Translations under genes and position numbers: made by a program
Shown: positions 7,156 to 16,519 of the stretch, piece after piece
Layout of the letters: each line of letters starts with the position of its first letter
Numbering within the stretch: position 1 is the stretch's first letter
NCBI GenBank assembly: GCA_018401055.1
Contig: JAGYLB010000086.1
Location: 1-45,508, forward strand
Length of the DNA stretch: 45,508 nt
DNA from: Roseicyclus sp.
GTDB lineage: Bacteria; Pseudomonadota; Alphaproteobacteria; Rhodobacterales; Rhodobacteraceae
Direction: 5' to 3'
Notes under the pieces: model-generated
Database searches by the model: none
The model's input: the letters and a program-made list of their open reading frames with translations, nothing else
What the model was told of the DNA's origin: nothing

Positions 7156-8020
7156 TCATCCCGCCAACCCCGCCGCGCGCAATTGCCCATCAGTGACCAG
7201 CCCCGCCGCCACCAGCGCCGTCACCTGCGGCGCGGTGATGTGTTTGCACATCGGGCTGCGGTCGCGGACCCATGCCGCCAGCCGGGCGTGGTGATCGGCG
7301 GCCAAAGCCGTCCGGCGCCTGCCGTTCTTCGGTGATCGCCTCAAGGAACCGCTGCCACCGGCGGGCGGCGAACCAGTTGTCGGAGAAACAGACCTTCGAG
7401 CGGGTGAAGCCCGCGCTCTCGGTGGCATAGGCCTGCACGGCGCGCAGCAAGTTTTCGGGGTCGATGCCCTCCCTCACGGCCTCTTCGATCTTCGAAAGGC
7501 ACGCTGCCTTCCCGCGCTGCCGGTCATTGGGGTAGGCGGCCCAGATCTTCTCAAACCTTTCATCCTCAACCGCCGCCGCCTCCGCGCGCTTGCGCGTAGG
7601 TGGTTTATGGATGGTTTCAGGGTGGTTTGGGGTCCACCGTGGACCCGGTACCCCGTCCACCCTGGACCCCCTACCGGGGTCACGCTGGACGGGGTCCACT
7701 GTGGACCCCGTTCCTTCGTCAGGTTCGGCGGAGCTTTCCAGCGCCATCACGCGGTCCAGCACGATCCGGTAGATCACGGTGAAACCGTTCTTGCAGGGCC
7801 GCCGCCCGGTCTCGATCAGGATGCCCTCGCGGAGGAAATCGCTGATCGTCCGCTTCACGGTGCTTTCGCCCAGCTCGGTGTGCCGCTGGATCGTGCCCTT
7901 GGAGCACCAGATGCCCGAGCCGTCGTCGCTCGCCTTGTCGGCCAGGAACATGATGATCTGCTTGCGCGCGGCGCTGCCGAAGATCCGGTCGGCGCAGAGA
8001 TTGGCGACCTTCCAGCTCAT
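7156..8020 (-). pseudogene. Initiator-like helix-turn-helix protein (frameshifted C-terminus)
   Basis: The N-terminal 90 residues form a winged-HTH domain (SAARKQIIMFLADKASDDG, SKGTIQRHTELGESTVKR). This resembles plasmid- and island-borne HTH proteins that act in replication or copy control. A linker encoded by inverted repeats follows, then a helical C-terminal domain (FEKIWAAYPNDRQRGKAACL, SDNWFAARRWQRFLEAI). Near 7315 the frame shifts by +1. The restored frame reads ALAADHHARLAAWVRD and ends TGA at 7156-7158. Without repair the protein ends at 7190 with a different tail of similar length, so function might survive. No replication function is proven. Confidence 0.6.
7632..7706. repeat. Three GTCCA-N3-TGGAC inverted repeats inside the rep-like gene
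   Basis: The 13-bp dyad GTCCA-N3-TGGAC occurs at 7632-7644, 7655-7667 and 7694-7706. The first extends to GGGTCCAC-C-GTGGACCC and the third to GGGGTCCAC-T-GTGGACCCC. They fall in the linker codons (VDP/VDG repeats) between the two domains. They could be binding sites for the encoded HTH protein or a self-complementary mRNA. Confidence 0.6.
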
Positions 8021-8138
8021 GCGCGGGCCCCCGGGAAGTGGAAGCGGCGACGCGTCAAAGGCGGCGGATCATTCCGCTTGACAGAACGGAAAACGCCGCT
8101 GCACCATCCGCCCATAGCCGCTTTCCGGGCCCGCAAAT

Positions 8139-8222
8139 GGTTTGACAATCGGCCGCCAAGTGCCTGATTTTCCGTGGTGGGTTTGACAGAAATTTTGCCC
8201 GTAACCGCCTGATCTTCCATCC
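8139..8222. repeat. Direct repeats beside the tRNA-Phe fragment (arm-type sites?)
   Basis: Two imperfect units of about 41 bp begin GGTTTGACA at 8139 and 8180 and end CCTGATtTTCC / CCTGATcTTCC near 8173 and 8218. They stop about 10 bp before the tRNA-Phe fragment. A weaker copy (CTTGACAGAACGG) lies near 8078. GGTTTGACAATC (8139-8150) recurs at 12829-12840, inside the end of an integrase fragment. Repeats next to an att core fit integrase arm sites. Confidence 0.45.
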
Positions 8223-8228
8223 ACAATT

Positions 8229-8277
8229 TGGGATTGAAAATCCTCGTGTCGGTGGTTCGATTCCGCCCCCGGGCACC
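8229..8277 (+). other. tRNA-Phe 3' fragment, likely attachment site
   Basis: The 3' part of a tRNA-Phe is present: anticodon loop with GAA (GATTGAAAATCC), variable loop, T arm (GGTGGTTCGATTCCGCC) and acceptor strand CCCGGGCACCA. The 5' half (acceptor 5' strand and D arm) is absent and replaced by unrelated sequence. A one-sided tRNA remnant of this length is the usual scar (attL/attR) of an element that integrated in tRNA-Phe. It is not a functional tRNA gene. Confidence 0.75.
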
Positions 8278-8672
8278 ATCTTCTTCGAAGTTCTAGCAAA
8301 GAAGATCAACCCCATAGGGTAATGGCCGATTGGTCTATCCACCCATCGATCCCCCCAAGCCCAAAAAATCATCCCTTTGGGAGGTCAATGCGGCTCGGCT
8401 AAAGGGGTACATTCGGATTTTGAGACCAGTTGCACCGGCTTCACCAAGTCTGCGTAGCTAATGCGGCCAGCGTGCAAACCACCGGCGACACTCATTTAAG
8501 CCCTGAATTGAGCAGACAATGCCTCGGCCTGTTGTAGTACGTTCCGAACGGCTGCATCCTGAAGGTCAGGTTGATAGCCGTATTTTCGTAGGATGCGCTT
8601 CACCAGCCGACGAATGTTGGCGCGAGCACTGTCACGATGCATCCAGTCAACGGTCACATTGTCCTTGATAGT

Positions 8673-10036
8673 GATGACGTCCCGGGAAGTGGTGTAGCTC
8701 ACCGAGGGCCTCGCGCTCACTGGCGGGCCGAACTGGTCAGTCGGTCTAAGCAGCAGGCAGGCTGACGTTGAGATCATCGCAGACCGGCGCGAGCGTTTCC
8801 AGTGTCATGTATCTGGCGCGCTGGACCGTCCATTCCTCGGTCTGCTCCATCAGGATTGCGCCGACGAGGCGGCGGATCGATGCCTCGTTCGGGAATATCC
8901 CGACGACATCGGTGCGCCGCTTGATTTCGCCGTTCAGGCGCTCGATCGGGTTTGTGCTGTGCAGCTTGGTTCGATGTTGCGCAGGGAAGGTCATGTAGGC
9001 CAGCACGTCCTCTTCGGCGGTATCCATGAGTGTGGCCAGCTTCGGGAGCTTGCCGCGCATCTGGTCGGCCACCAGGCGCCACTGGGCCTTGGCTGCCGTG
9101 TGGTCCGGCTGTGCGAAGGCGGTGGCGATGAAGGCCGAGACCACCCTGCGGCTGTTCTTGCTTAAGCATGGGCGAGAGCATTGCGCTGGAAATGCACCCG
9201 GCATCGCTGCCAACTCGTGGACAGGACGCGGGCCGTCGCGGCCTTGATCCCTTCATGTGCGTCGCTGATGACCAGCTTCACCCCGCCGAGACCCCGCCGC
9301 ACGAGGTCCCGGAGGAACTCGGTCCAGAACGGCTCGGCTTCGAGGCGCCGATGGCCATGCCCAGGACCTCACGACGCCCATCGGTGTTGACGCCGACCGC
9401 AAGGGTGACGGCCACAGACACGATCCGCCCGCCCTGGCGCACCTTGAGGTAGGTGGCATCGATCCAGAGATAGGGCCATTCGCCCTCGATCGGCCGGGTC
9501 AGGAAGGCATCGACACGTTCGTCGATCTCTTCGCAGAGACGGCTGACCTGGCTCTTCGAGATCCCGGTGCCGCCCATCGCCTGCACGAGGTCGTCCATCG
9601 AGCGCGTCGATACGCCATGAACATAGGCCTCCTGGATCACGGCCGTGAGGGCCCTCTCGACCGAGCGCCGCGGCTCCAGGAAGGACGGGAAGTAGGAGCC
9701 GGTGCGCAGCCGCGGGATGCGCAGCTCGACGCTTCCCGCCCGGGTCTCCCAATCCCGATCACGGTAGCCGTTGCGCTGCGCCAGCCGCTCGCTGCTCTTC
9801 TCGCCATAGTCAGCGCCTGTCCTGGCGCCAACCTCCAGCTCCATTAAGCGTTCGGCCGCGAAGCCGATCATCTCGCGCAGCAGGTCAGCATCGGCGCTCT
9901 TCTCCATCAGCGCGCGGAGGTCCATCATGGGTTTGGTCATCGGGGCATCCCTCGGTTCAGGTTGGTTGTCGCAACCCGACCCTACCGAGAAACCCGATGG
10001 CCACCACCTGCTCCCACCACGCCTGGGGACGTCATC
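8673..10036 (-). mobile_element. IS256-family insertion sequence inside hsdR remnant
   Basis: The ends match each other as imperfect inverted repeats: 8673 reads GATGACGTCCCGGGAAGTGG and the other end, reversed, reads GATGACGTCCCCAGGCGTGG. The flanks carry the perfect 8-bp target duplication TTGATAGT at 8665-8672 and 10037-10044. Removing the element plus one TTGATAGT rejoins the hsdR frame as MQTIKDNVTVDW. The single transposase gene is frameshifted, so the copy is not autonomous. Confidence 0.92.
8746..9940 (-). pseudogene. IS256-family (mutator-type) transposase, frameshifted twice
   Basis: The frame starts [17 protein letters not shown] and has the family's core ([34 protein letters not shown], and [10 protein letters not shown] with the first catalytic Asp). 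Near 9340 one base is missing; the next frame reads [17 protein letters not shown] and the second Asp region ISDAHEGIKAA. Near 9160 another base is missing; the last frame reads KNSRRVVSAFIATAFAQ and ends with NPIERLNGEIKRRTDVVGIF, which holds the catalytic Glu, and PVCDDLNVSLPAA. All catalytic residues are present once repaired, so the inactivation is recent. Confidence 0.9.
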
Positions 10037-11337
10037 TTGATAGTCTGCATCAGTTCGTGTGCGATCAGCCTTAGAGCAGGCTCGCCCATCAAATCCCGGG
10101 CACTCTCGTTGTCAGACAGGGCGTCATAGAAGGCTATCTCGTCGTCGCTAAGGCCCGTTTCTTCGCCTCGCTGGCGGGCTGCTCGGATGTCCTTTGCCAA
10201 AGCGATCAGTTCTTCGAGCACCTGAACCGTGGTCAGCGCGTTTGTGTGATAGCGTGAGATGGCGGAAGCGAGGCGCTCGGAGAAAGCCTTTGCCTGCGTC
10301 ACGTTCCGCTTGGACTGAGAGCGTACCTCGCCATCGATCAGTTTACGCAACGCTTCCAGTGCGAGGTTCTTTTTGTCGAGTTGCCGCACTTCGGCCAAGA
10401 AATCGTCCGACAGGATGGACAGGTCGGGCGTTTCGATGCCCGCAGCTTTCATGATGTCGACGATCTCGGTGGAAACGACAGCGCGGCTTACCAGCTGCTG
10501 AATGGCAAGCTCTCGTTCTGCGGTGCTCTTGCCCGTCGATGATGCAGTGCTCTTCACCAGAGCAGAGCGGATTGCTTGAAAGAAGCCGACTTCGTCGCGG
10601 ATTTCTCGTGCAGCATCGCTTGCAGCGGCCAGTGCAAAAGCCTTCGACAGCGCCAAGACGGCGTCTGAATAGCGGCGGTGTGCCCGCTTCTTGGCTTCCT
10701 CGCCGGTTTCCTTCTCTGCTTCAGCGGTCTGCCATGCGAGAACCCATTCGATGGCCCCAGCCATGATCGACAATCGCTGGCCGGGTGTCGCATCCGGAGC
10801 AAGTGCTGGACGGTAGTCAAAGCCGGTCGCGGTATCGGGCGCAAACGGGTCCTGAACCACCTCGAATTTCTCGATCAGGACGGCGACAGCCTCTTCCTCG
10901 TCGATGCCTGTGGCCCCGCGATCCGTGTCGGAATATTGCCCGAGCGCGGATTTCAGGTTCTGTGCTATGCCGATGTAATCGACCACCAGCCCGGCGGGCT
11001 TGTCCTTGAAGACGCGGTTGACCCGGGCGATGGCCTGCATCAACCCATGCCCCTTCATGGCCTTGTCGATATACATCGCGTGCATGGACGGAGCATCAAA
11101 CCCGGTGAGCCACATGTCCCGCACGATCACCAGTTTCAGCGGATCGGACGCCTTCTTCGCAGGCTTTGCGAGCAACTCGCGCCGTGCCTTAGGACGTTTG
11201 CCGATGTGCTGCTGCCAAGCCGCCGGGTCCGATGCGCTTCCGGTCATCACAACCTTGATTGTGCCTTGTTCATCGTCGTCGCTGTGCCAGTCGGGGCGGA
11301 GCTTTATGATCTCGTCATAGAGCGCGACGCAAATCCT

Positions 11338-11370
<33 letters not shown>

Positions 11371-12284
11371 GAGCGCCGCAAAACGGGCCTCGGCGTGAGC
11401 GACGAGATCAGCCGCTATGAGCGCCAAGCGCTTTTCTGACCCTACTACGGCCTCGACGGCACCGTGTTCTCGGTTCAGTCGTTCTTCTTCGGTCTCGCTG
11501 ACATCTTCGGTCAGTTCGGCCAACTCGGCATCGATCTTGGGCTTTTCCTCTTCAGACAACTCGATCCGGGCGAGGCGGCTTTCGTAATAGATCGGCACTG
11601 TGGCCTTGTCTTCGACCGCGCGGCTGATGTCGTAGATGTCGATGTAGCCCCCGAAGACGATTGGCGTATTCACGTCCTCTTGCTCGATGGGCGTTCCGGT
11701 AAACCCGATGAAAGAGGCATTTGGGAGCGCGTCGCGCATGTGCTTGGCGAAGCCATAGGTGATCTCGCCCGTCTTCTTGTCGATCCGTGCCTTGAAGCCA
11801 TACTGGCTGCGGTGCGCCTCGTCGGCGATCACCACGACGTTGCGGCGTTCGGTGACGGGGGGGGAGGGTCGTCTCGTCATCCTTGGGCAGGAACTTCTGA
11901 ATGGTGGTAAAGATCACCCCGCCCGAGGGCCGGTCAATCAACGCGCGCAATTCGTCCCGGTTGTTGGCCTGTTGTGGTGTCTGGTGCAGCAAATCCTTGC
12001 ACATGCTGAAGGTGCCGAACAGCTGGTCGTCCAGATCGTTCCGGTCGGACAGCACGATCAGCGTGGGGTTTTCCATGCTGGGGTGTTTGACGATTTGCCC
12101 GGCATAGAAGGCCATAAGCAGGCTCTTGCCCGATCCCTGCGTGTGCCAGACCACACCGACGCGTCGGTCTCCGTCGGGCGATGTCGCGGTTAGCGTACGG
12201 TTGCGGAACCGCCCGTTGCCCTTGTTGCGCGACAGGAACCACAGGCAGGCGGGGATTGGCACGCGCTTCCTCGGCCTTTTTGCG

Positions 12285-12793
12285 GGCATCGCCGAAGAAG
12301 CCATCAGCCGGATCGCGCAACTCTATGCTGTGGAGAAGGAGGCCAGAGGTTCGCCGCCGGATGTCCGGGTCGAGCTTCGCAAGGCACATGCCGCCCCGGT
12401 CTTCGACGATCTGGAGCGATGGCTGGCGATGCAACTCACCACGATCTCAGGCAAATCCCCGCTCGCCGCCGCCATCCGCTACGCCCTGACCCGCATGGAG
12501 CGCCTGCGCCCCTACCTCGACCACGGTATCCTGGAACTCGATAACAACGCCGCCGAACGCGGCATGCGCGCCATAGCCCTTGGGCGGAAGAACTACCTCT
12601 TCGTCGGTTCCGAGGCTGGCGGCAAAGCCGCGGCCATCGCCTACACCCTGATCGAAACGGCCAAGCTCAACGCCATCGATCCTCACGCCTGGCTCGCCGA
12701 CACCCTGGCCCGTATCCCCGACTACAAGATCACCAAGGTCGACGACCTGCTGCCTTGGAAATGGTGCGGGTAGCGGTCAGGCCGGACGCTTAC
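12285..12793 (+). pseudogene. IS66-family transposase TnpC, C-terminal remnant
   Basis: The last 160 or so residues of an IS66 transposase begin near [16 protein letters not shown]. They contain the strongly conserved block GKSPLAAAIRYALTRMERL, HGILELDNNAAERGMRAIAL with the catalytic Glu, and IPDYKITKVDDLLPW. The stop is TAG at 12771-12773. The element's end is at 12793, where the minus strand reads inward GTAAGCGTCCGGCC, the GTAA start typical of IS66 ends. The rest (5' part of tnpC, tnpA, tnpB) is gone. It abuts the 5'-truncated hsdR on one side and an integrase fragment on the other. Confidence 0.85.
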
Positions 12794-12794
12794 C

Positions 12795-13115
12795 TTACTC
12801 GGATCGGGTTTGACGCTTTTCGGCGGAAGGTTTGACAATCTTCGCCCGCCTCGCGTTCTCTTTTTCCAGCGTCGCCATCGTCTCGCGGTTCTTGTCGGCA
12901 AGGTTCGCCGACCGCGAATAATGCCGCGCCATGGACGGTGTTTTCTGCCCCAGAAGGTCCGCGATACGCCGCTCATCGAGCCCCGCCTCGCGCAGCGTCG
13001 TCGCCACAGTGTGGAGCAGACCCTTCAGCGTCAGGCCCGGCGCGATCAGCCCTTCCTCCTCCAGTGCGGTCTTGAAGCGGTGCCAGACGGTCGAAAAGCC
13101 GTTGTAGGTCCAAGA
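12795..13115 (-). pseudogene. Tyrosine integrase, C-terminal fragment
   Basis: About 105 residues of the C-terminal catalytic domain of a phage-type integrase run from WTYNGFSTVWHRFKTAL to the stop at 12795. The HxxR box reads GLLHTVATTLREAG, where the family has G-L-R-H, so the catalytic Arg is replaced by Leu. The nucleophile Tyr is in SMARHYSRSANLADKN. The codons upstream of about 13115 are unrelated. It is inactive as it stands. Its tail DNA contains GGTTTGACAATC, also found beside the tRNA-Phe fragment, so both may come from one element. Confidence 0.78.
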
Positions 13116-13261
13116 GGCGCGCAAGGTGGCCGAGGAACACGCGGCGCGGGAGGCGATGGCCAGGAGGCTGCGGGACATGCTGCCTCCTGACCGGGAAGAA
13201 CGGGACCGCGTGCGCGTCGTGCGCATGGTCGAGGAGATCAGGAAGGGAACAGAGCAGACAT
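13116..13261 (+). pseudogene. Unidentified gene fragment
   Basis: A plus-strand frame reads VAEEHAAREAMARRLRDML, PPDREERDRVRVVRMVEEI and ends TGA near 13261. The charged helical composition looks like real coding sequence truncated at its 5' end by the integrase junction. It may be a phage gene end, given the capsid-like fragment nearby. I do not recognise the family. Confidence 0.3.
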
Positions 13262-13381
13262 GATCCCGTCCCGGATGTGCGGGCGGGTGCGCATCGACAG
13301 GAAGGTGAAGGCGCGGGTGCGGTCGAAGGCTGCACCCGTTTTGATCAGCAGGTTTGCCAGTTCGTTGACGTGCGCAGTCAT
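13238..13381 (-). CDS. Small hypothetical protein (47 aa)
   Basis: A short frame starts MTAHVNELANLLIKTGAAFD and ends with SALFPS. It overlaps the preceding fragment on the other strand by a few bases. The composition is protein-like (amphipathic helix first, then RAFTFLSMRTRPHIRDGI). No domain is recognised. It sits among prophage remnants and may be the N-terminus of a truncated gene or a small phage protein. Confidence 0.3.
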   Translation of the reverse strand: MTAHVNELANLLIKTGAAFDRTRAFTFLSMRTRPHIRDGIMSALFPS

Positions 13382-13401
13382 GTCGATTTCCTGGGTCGGG
13401 T

Positions 13402-13626
13402 TCCGCCGCGATCGGCGCCAAGGTTGACGTTGTGACAACCGGAGTGTTCCGGCTTCCCAAAGTCGCAGCCGACAACATCACCTTGGGCGCTGCCGTTTAC
13501 TATGACGCCGGCGAATCCCTGGTCACGATCGACGACGAAGAAGGTGCCAACGTCAAATTGGGCGTTGCCGTCGAAGCTGCGGCTGCAACAACCGGCAGTG
13601 TTGCCGTTCGCCTGTCGGCGTTCTGA
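13402..13626 (+). pseudogene. DUF2190-like phage capsid decoration protein, C-terminal fragment
   Basis: About 70 residues read AAIGAKVDVVTTGVFRLPK, GAAVYYDAGESLVTIDD, KLGVAVEAAAATTGSVAV and end RLSAF. The GVFxLPK, then Y-D and G-V-A-V-x-A-A pattern is that of the C-terminal half of DUF2190 proteins, found beside major capsid genes of tailed phages. The N-terminal half is missing, with no start codon or RBS of its own apart from a GTG at 13432. It is a scrap of a former prophage. Confidence 0.6.
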
Positions 13627-14055
13627 GGCATGGTCCGGGGGCGTATGGTCGCACCCCGGATCGCTTCAAATTTAGAATGTGGTAGTGGGGGTGAGGGACC
13701 AACATTTTGGTCTTTTTGTTGGTCTTAGCTGTTTTTTTCTATTTTATATCAGTTGGATAAGATTCCCTCCGGGCCTACCATCGACCGCCTCTCCCCGGTT
13801 TTCCCCCTGGTTCGCGACCTGCCCATGCGTGCCGCAGTGCCGCCTGCGCCAAAGGCTGCCGCTGCCCTCACGGCGCAATTCCCGCGATCGTCAAGGGGCG
13901 TGGAGCCGATCCCAACTCATGTGTGACGCGTTCTTCAAGAGGTGCGTCCCTGATGTGGAACCGCGCCGGGTCTGCCGAAGGCTGAAACTCCTGAGTAGGA
14001 TAAGGGACAAGAACGAACTGGGAGGCGATATCCAACGGCAGCAGGATGACGGCGC
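13627..14055. other. 429-bp stretch without a convincing gene
   Basis: I see no supported gene. A T-rich tract lies at about 13710-13745. It is followed at 13761-13780 by GATTCCCTCCGGGCCTACCA, which resembles the last 20 bases of a tRNA (possibly tRNA-Ile, acceptor CGGGCCT-A-CCA) without any other tRNA part. This may be the scar marking the right edge of the left accessory region. The remainder is unassigned. Confidence 0.4.
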
Positions 14056-14232
14056 ATGAGATGGATCAAGCTCGCGCTCTTCGCGCTCGACAAGATCTCG
14101 GCGCTGGCGATCGACCGCGCCGGGGCGGATTGGATCGGCGGTGACGATCTCGGTATCAGGGCCGAAGCGCGCGCGCGGCTCTATGGAGACGCGCTGGATG
14201 TCCTGCTGAACGGCAAGCCCCTGCGGGACTAG
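14056..14232 (+). CDS. Small hypothetical protein (58 aa)
   Basis: The frame reads MRWIKLALFALDKISALAID, then GADWIGGDDLGIRAEARARL and ends LNGKPLRD. AGGATG lies about 10 nt upstream as a possible RBS. The codon use is typical of the neighbouring backbone genes. Its stop (14230-14232) overlaps the stop of the convergent kinase gene through CTAG. The family is unknown, and it could also be the tail of a truncated gene. Confidence 0.45.
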   Translation: MRWIKLALFALDKISALAIDRAGADWIGGDDLGIRAEARARLYGDALDVLLNGKPLRD

Positions 14233-15528
14233 CGCGGCAAGACCAGATCCACCCGCAACCCGCCCAGATCAGCACTGTCGCGCAAGGAAAGACTGCCTCC
14301 ATGGCGCTGCGCGATATCTCTCGCGATGGCAAGGCCCAGCCCGACGCCCGATCCCTTGTCCTGATTGCGCGCCGCATCCAGCCGCGCGAAGGGCATGAGC
14401 GCCTCGGCGCGGCGTTCAGGCGGGATACCCGGCCCGTCATCCTCGACGGTGAAGCGGATGGCGCGTTCGGTCAGCACCACCGTCAACCTTGCGGTGCTGC
14501 CATAGCGCAGCGCATTGGACAAAAGGTTCGAAAGGCACCGCCTGACCGCTTGAGGCCGCAACAAGACCGGCACGGCACGGTCTGGCGCCGCAAGCGCGAC
14601 CCGCCCCCCGATCCGCTTCGCGTCACCCACGATCCGGCCCGCCAAGGCGACGGGATCGGTGAGGACAGGATCATCCAACGCCTCGCCCCGGGCGAAATCG
14701 AGGAAGGTCGCCAAAAGCGCCTCCATCTCCTCAACGTCGCGCAAAAGGGCCGCGACATCGCCATCTTGCTCAAGCATCGACAGGCCCAGCTTCATCCGCG
14801 TCAGCGGCGTGCGCAGGTCGTGGCTGACGCCCGACAGCATCAGCGTGCGCTGTTCGATCATCGCCTCGATCCGGCCGCGCATGTCGAGAAAGGCACGGCC
14901 CGCGCTGCGCACCTCGGTCGCGCCCGAGGGGTGGTATTCGACCACCTGCCCCTTGCCGAACGCTTCGGAGGCCAGCGCAAGCCGTCGGATCGGCTTGAGC
15001 TGGTTGCGCAAGAAGATATAGGCGACCCAAGTCATGAAGAGGCCGAAGAACACCATCAGCACCAGAAGCTGGTGCGGGTTGGATGCCGACAGAGCGCCGC
15101 CGCGAGACCGACAGAGCCACGCTCTGGTCGCCCGCGCGCAGCACCACGGCGGGAAAGCGCTCGTCGGTCATCAGATCGACCGCGATCAGGTCCGGCAGGT
15201 CGCGGCGCAGGACCCGGATCGCCTCGATACCGGTAAGGTCATAGAACAGGCGGCGGTCGGCGGCAACTGGCTCGACGGCTGGGGCGATGGTGATCTGCAG
15301 GGCGCGCGCTGTCTCCTCGGCCGGGCCACCACTGGCGATCTGGTCGCGCACAAGTGCTAGGTCCAGCACCAGCGCCGTGGTCATCTGGGCTGCCACATCG
15401 CGGAAATAGCGTTGCAGGATCTGGCCCGACACGACAATCTGCAAGGTGATGATCGGCACGAGCAAGATCAGCGCGGCACGGCCATAGAGGCCCCGCGGCA
15501 GCATCCGTTTGAGCCAACCGAAATCCAT
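14229..15528 (-). pseudogene. EnvZ-like sensor histidine kinase, frameshifted
   Basis: A membrane sensor kinase. The N-terminus (MDFGWLKRMLPRGLYGR) leads to TM1 (AALILLVPIITLQIVV), then a periplasmic region to about residue 140. Near 15100 one extra base (CGC-T-CTG) shifts the frame; without it the text reads RRRLSASNPHQLLVLMVFF and runs into TM2 (FGLFMTWVAYIFL). After that come HAMP, the H box (GVSHDLRTPLTRMKLGL), N box (NLLSNALRYG), G1 (EDDGPGIP) and G2 (GSGVGLGLAI). The downstream part could start at an internal ATG (15062) as a truncated kinase. It likely belongs to the backbone, so a sequencing error is a real alternative. No response regulator gene is adjacent in the window. Confidence 0.85.
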
Positions 15529-15556
15529 GGGACCAGATAACCGGGCGGGCGCGAGG

Positions 15557-16450
15557 ATGGAAAGCGAAAGCGGCATGGTGAGGCTTGAACCGGGGTTGCG
15601 GCGGCTGACCGCCCCCAACCCTTCGCCGATGACTTTTCGCGGCACCAACACCTACATCCTCGGCATGGGCGAGGTCGCGGTGATCGACCCCGGCCCGGGT
15701 CACGCAGGCCACATGGCCGCGATCATGGCGGCCCTCGCACCGGGCGAGCGGATCGGCGCGATCCTCGTCACCCATTCGCACCGCGACCATTCCCCCCTCG
15801 CTCGGCCCCTGTCGCAACAGACCGGCGCGCCCGTGCTTGCTGCGGGCCCCTCGGATTGGGGCCGCAGCGCGGTGATGGCGGCGCTCGCCGCCACGGATGG
15901 CATCGGCGGCGGCGAAGGGGTGGACCCCGATTTCGTCCCCGACGCGCAACTTGCCGACGGCGACACGCTGTCAGGCGGCTGGGGCGAGATCGTTGCCCTG
16001 CAGACGCCCGGCCACATGGCCAACCACCTGAGCTTTGCTTGGCAAGGCGCTGTTTTCACAGGAGATATGGTGATGGGTTGGTCGACCTCGCTGGTGTCGC
16101 CGCCGGATGGTGACATGGGGGCCTTCATGGCGTCATGCCGCAAGCTGGCCGCACGGGATGACCGCATCTTCTACGCCGGTCACGGAGACCCAGTGACCGC
16201 TCCGCAGGCCCGCCTGACCGAATTGATCGCCCATCGCGAGGCCCGCGAGGCGCAGATCCTGACCGCCCTCTCCGCGACCGCACAAACCACGGCCAACGCC
16301 ATCGCCCGGAGTATCTACACCGACATCCCCGCCAACCTATTGCCCGCAGCGGAACGCAATGTTCTTGCCCATCTCATTGATCTTGAAGGACGAAATATTG
16401 CGGTTGCGACTGGCCCGATCGCTTCCGGCACCGCGTTTCTGCGGCGCTGA
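15557..16450 (+). CDS. MBL-fold metallohydrolase (LACTB2-like)
   Basis: A 297-residue metallo-beta-lactamase-fold hydrolase. The N-terminal signature GLRRLTAPNPSPMTFRGTNT is followed by the metal motif THSHRDHSPLA, a second His in QTPGHMANHLSF, Asp in FTGDMVMGW and His in YAGHGDPV. A C-terminal winged helix (ETL-like region LTELIAHREAREAQILTAL) follows, as in LACTB2-type proteins. These act on varied substrates, including RNA and thioesters, so the substrate cannot be named. ATG 15557 is preferred; ATG 15575 and an upstream start at 15509 are possible. It is divergent from the kinase gene, and the 5' ends nearly abut. Confidence 0.88.
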   Translation: MESESGMVRLEPGLRRLTAPNPSPMTFRGTNTYILGMGEVAVIDPGPGHAGHMAAIMAALAPGERIGAILVTHSHRDHSPLARPLSQQTGAPVLAAGPSDWGRSAVMAALAATDGIGGGEGVDPDFVPDAQLADGDTLSGGWGEIVALQTPGHMANHLSFAWQGAVFTGDMVMGWSTSLVSPPDGDMGAFMASCRKLAARDDRIFYAGHGDPVTAPQARLTELIAHREAREAQILTALSATAQTTANAIARSIYTDIPANLLPAAERNVLAHLIDLEGRNIAVATGPIASGTAFLRR

Positions 16451-16519
16451 CAGAGCCGGGAATTTTTCCATCCCGCCCTCTGGACGCTAGGAATCCCGCT
16501 TGCTATACGCGGTCTCAGT

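Noticed and set aside
6867..7196. Several overlapping open frames through the GC-rich repeats
   Set aside because: All encode Arg/Ala-rich repeats that follow from the DNA repeat; none is favoured, so I annotated the repeat instead.
8055..8372. Minus-strand open frames covering the tRNA-Phe fragment
   Set aside because: Their C-G-E-S-N-H-R-type stretch (PGAESNHRHEDFQ) is the usual artificial translation of a tRNA 3' end; no RBS or domain.
13679..14059. Open frame of 126 codons on the plus strand
   Set aside because: The composition changes along its length, it crosses a T-rich tract and the tRNA-like scar, and there is no RBS or recognisable domain.
14301..15236. Plus-strand open frame of 311 codons
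   Set aside because: It is antisense to the EnvZ-like kinase and spans its frameshift; no protein-like features.
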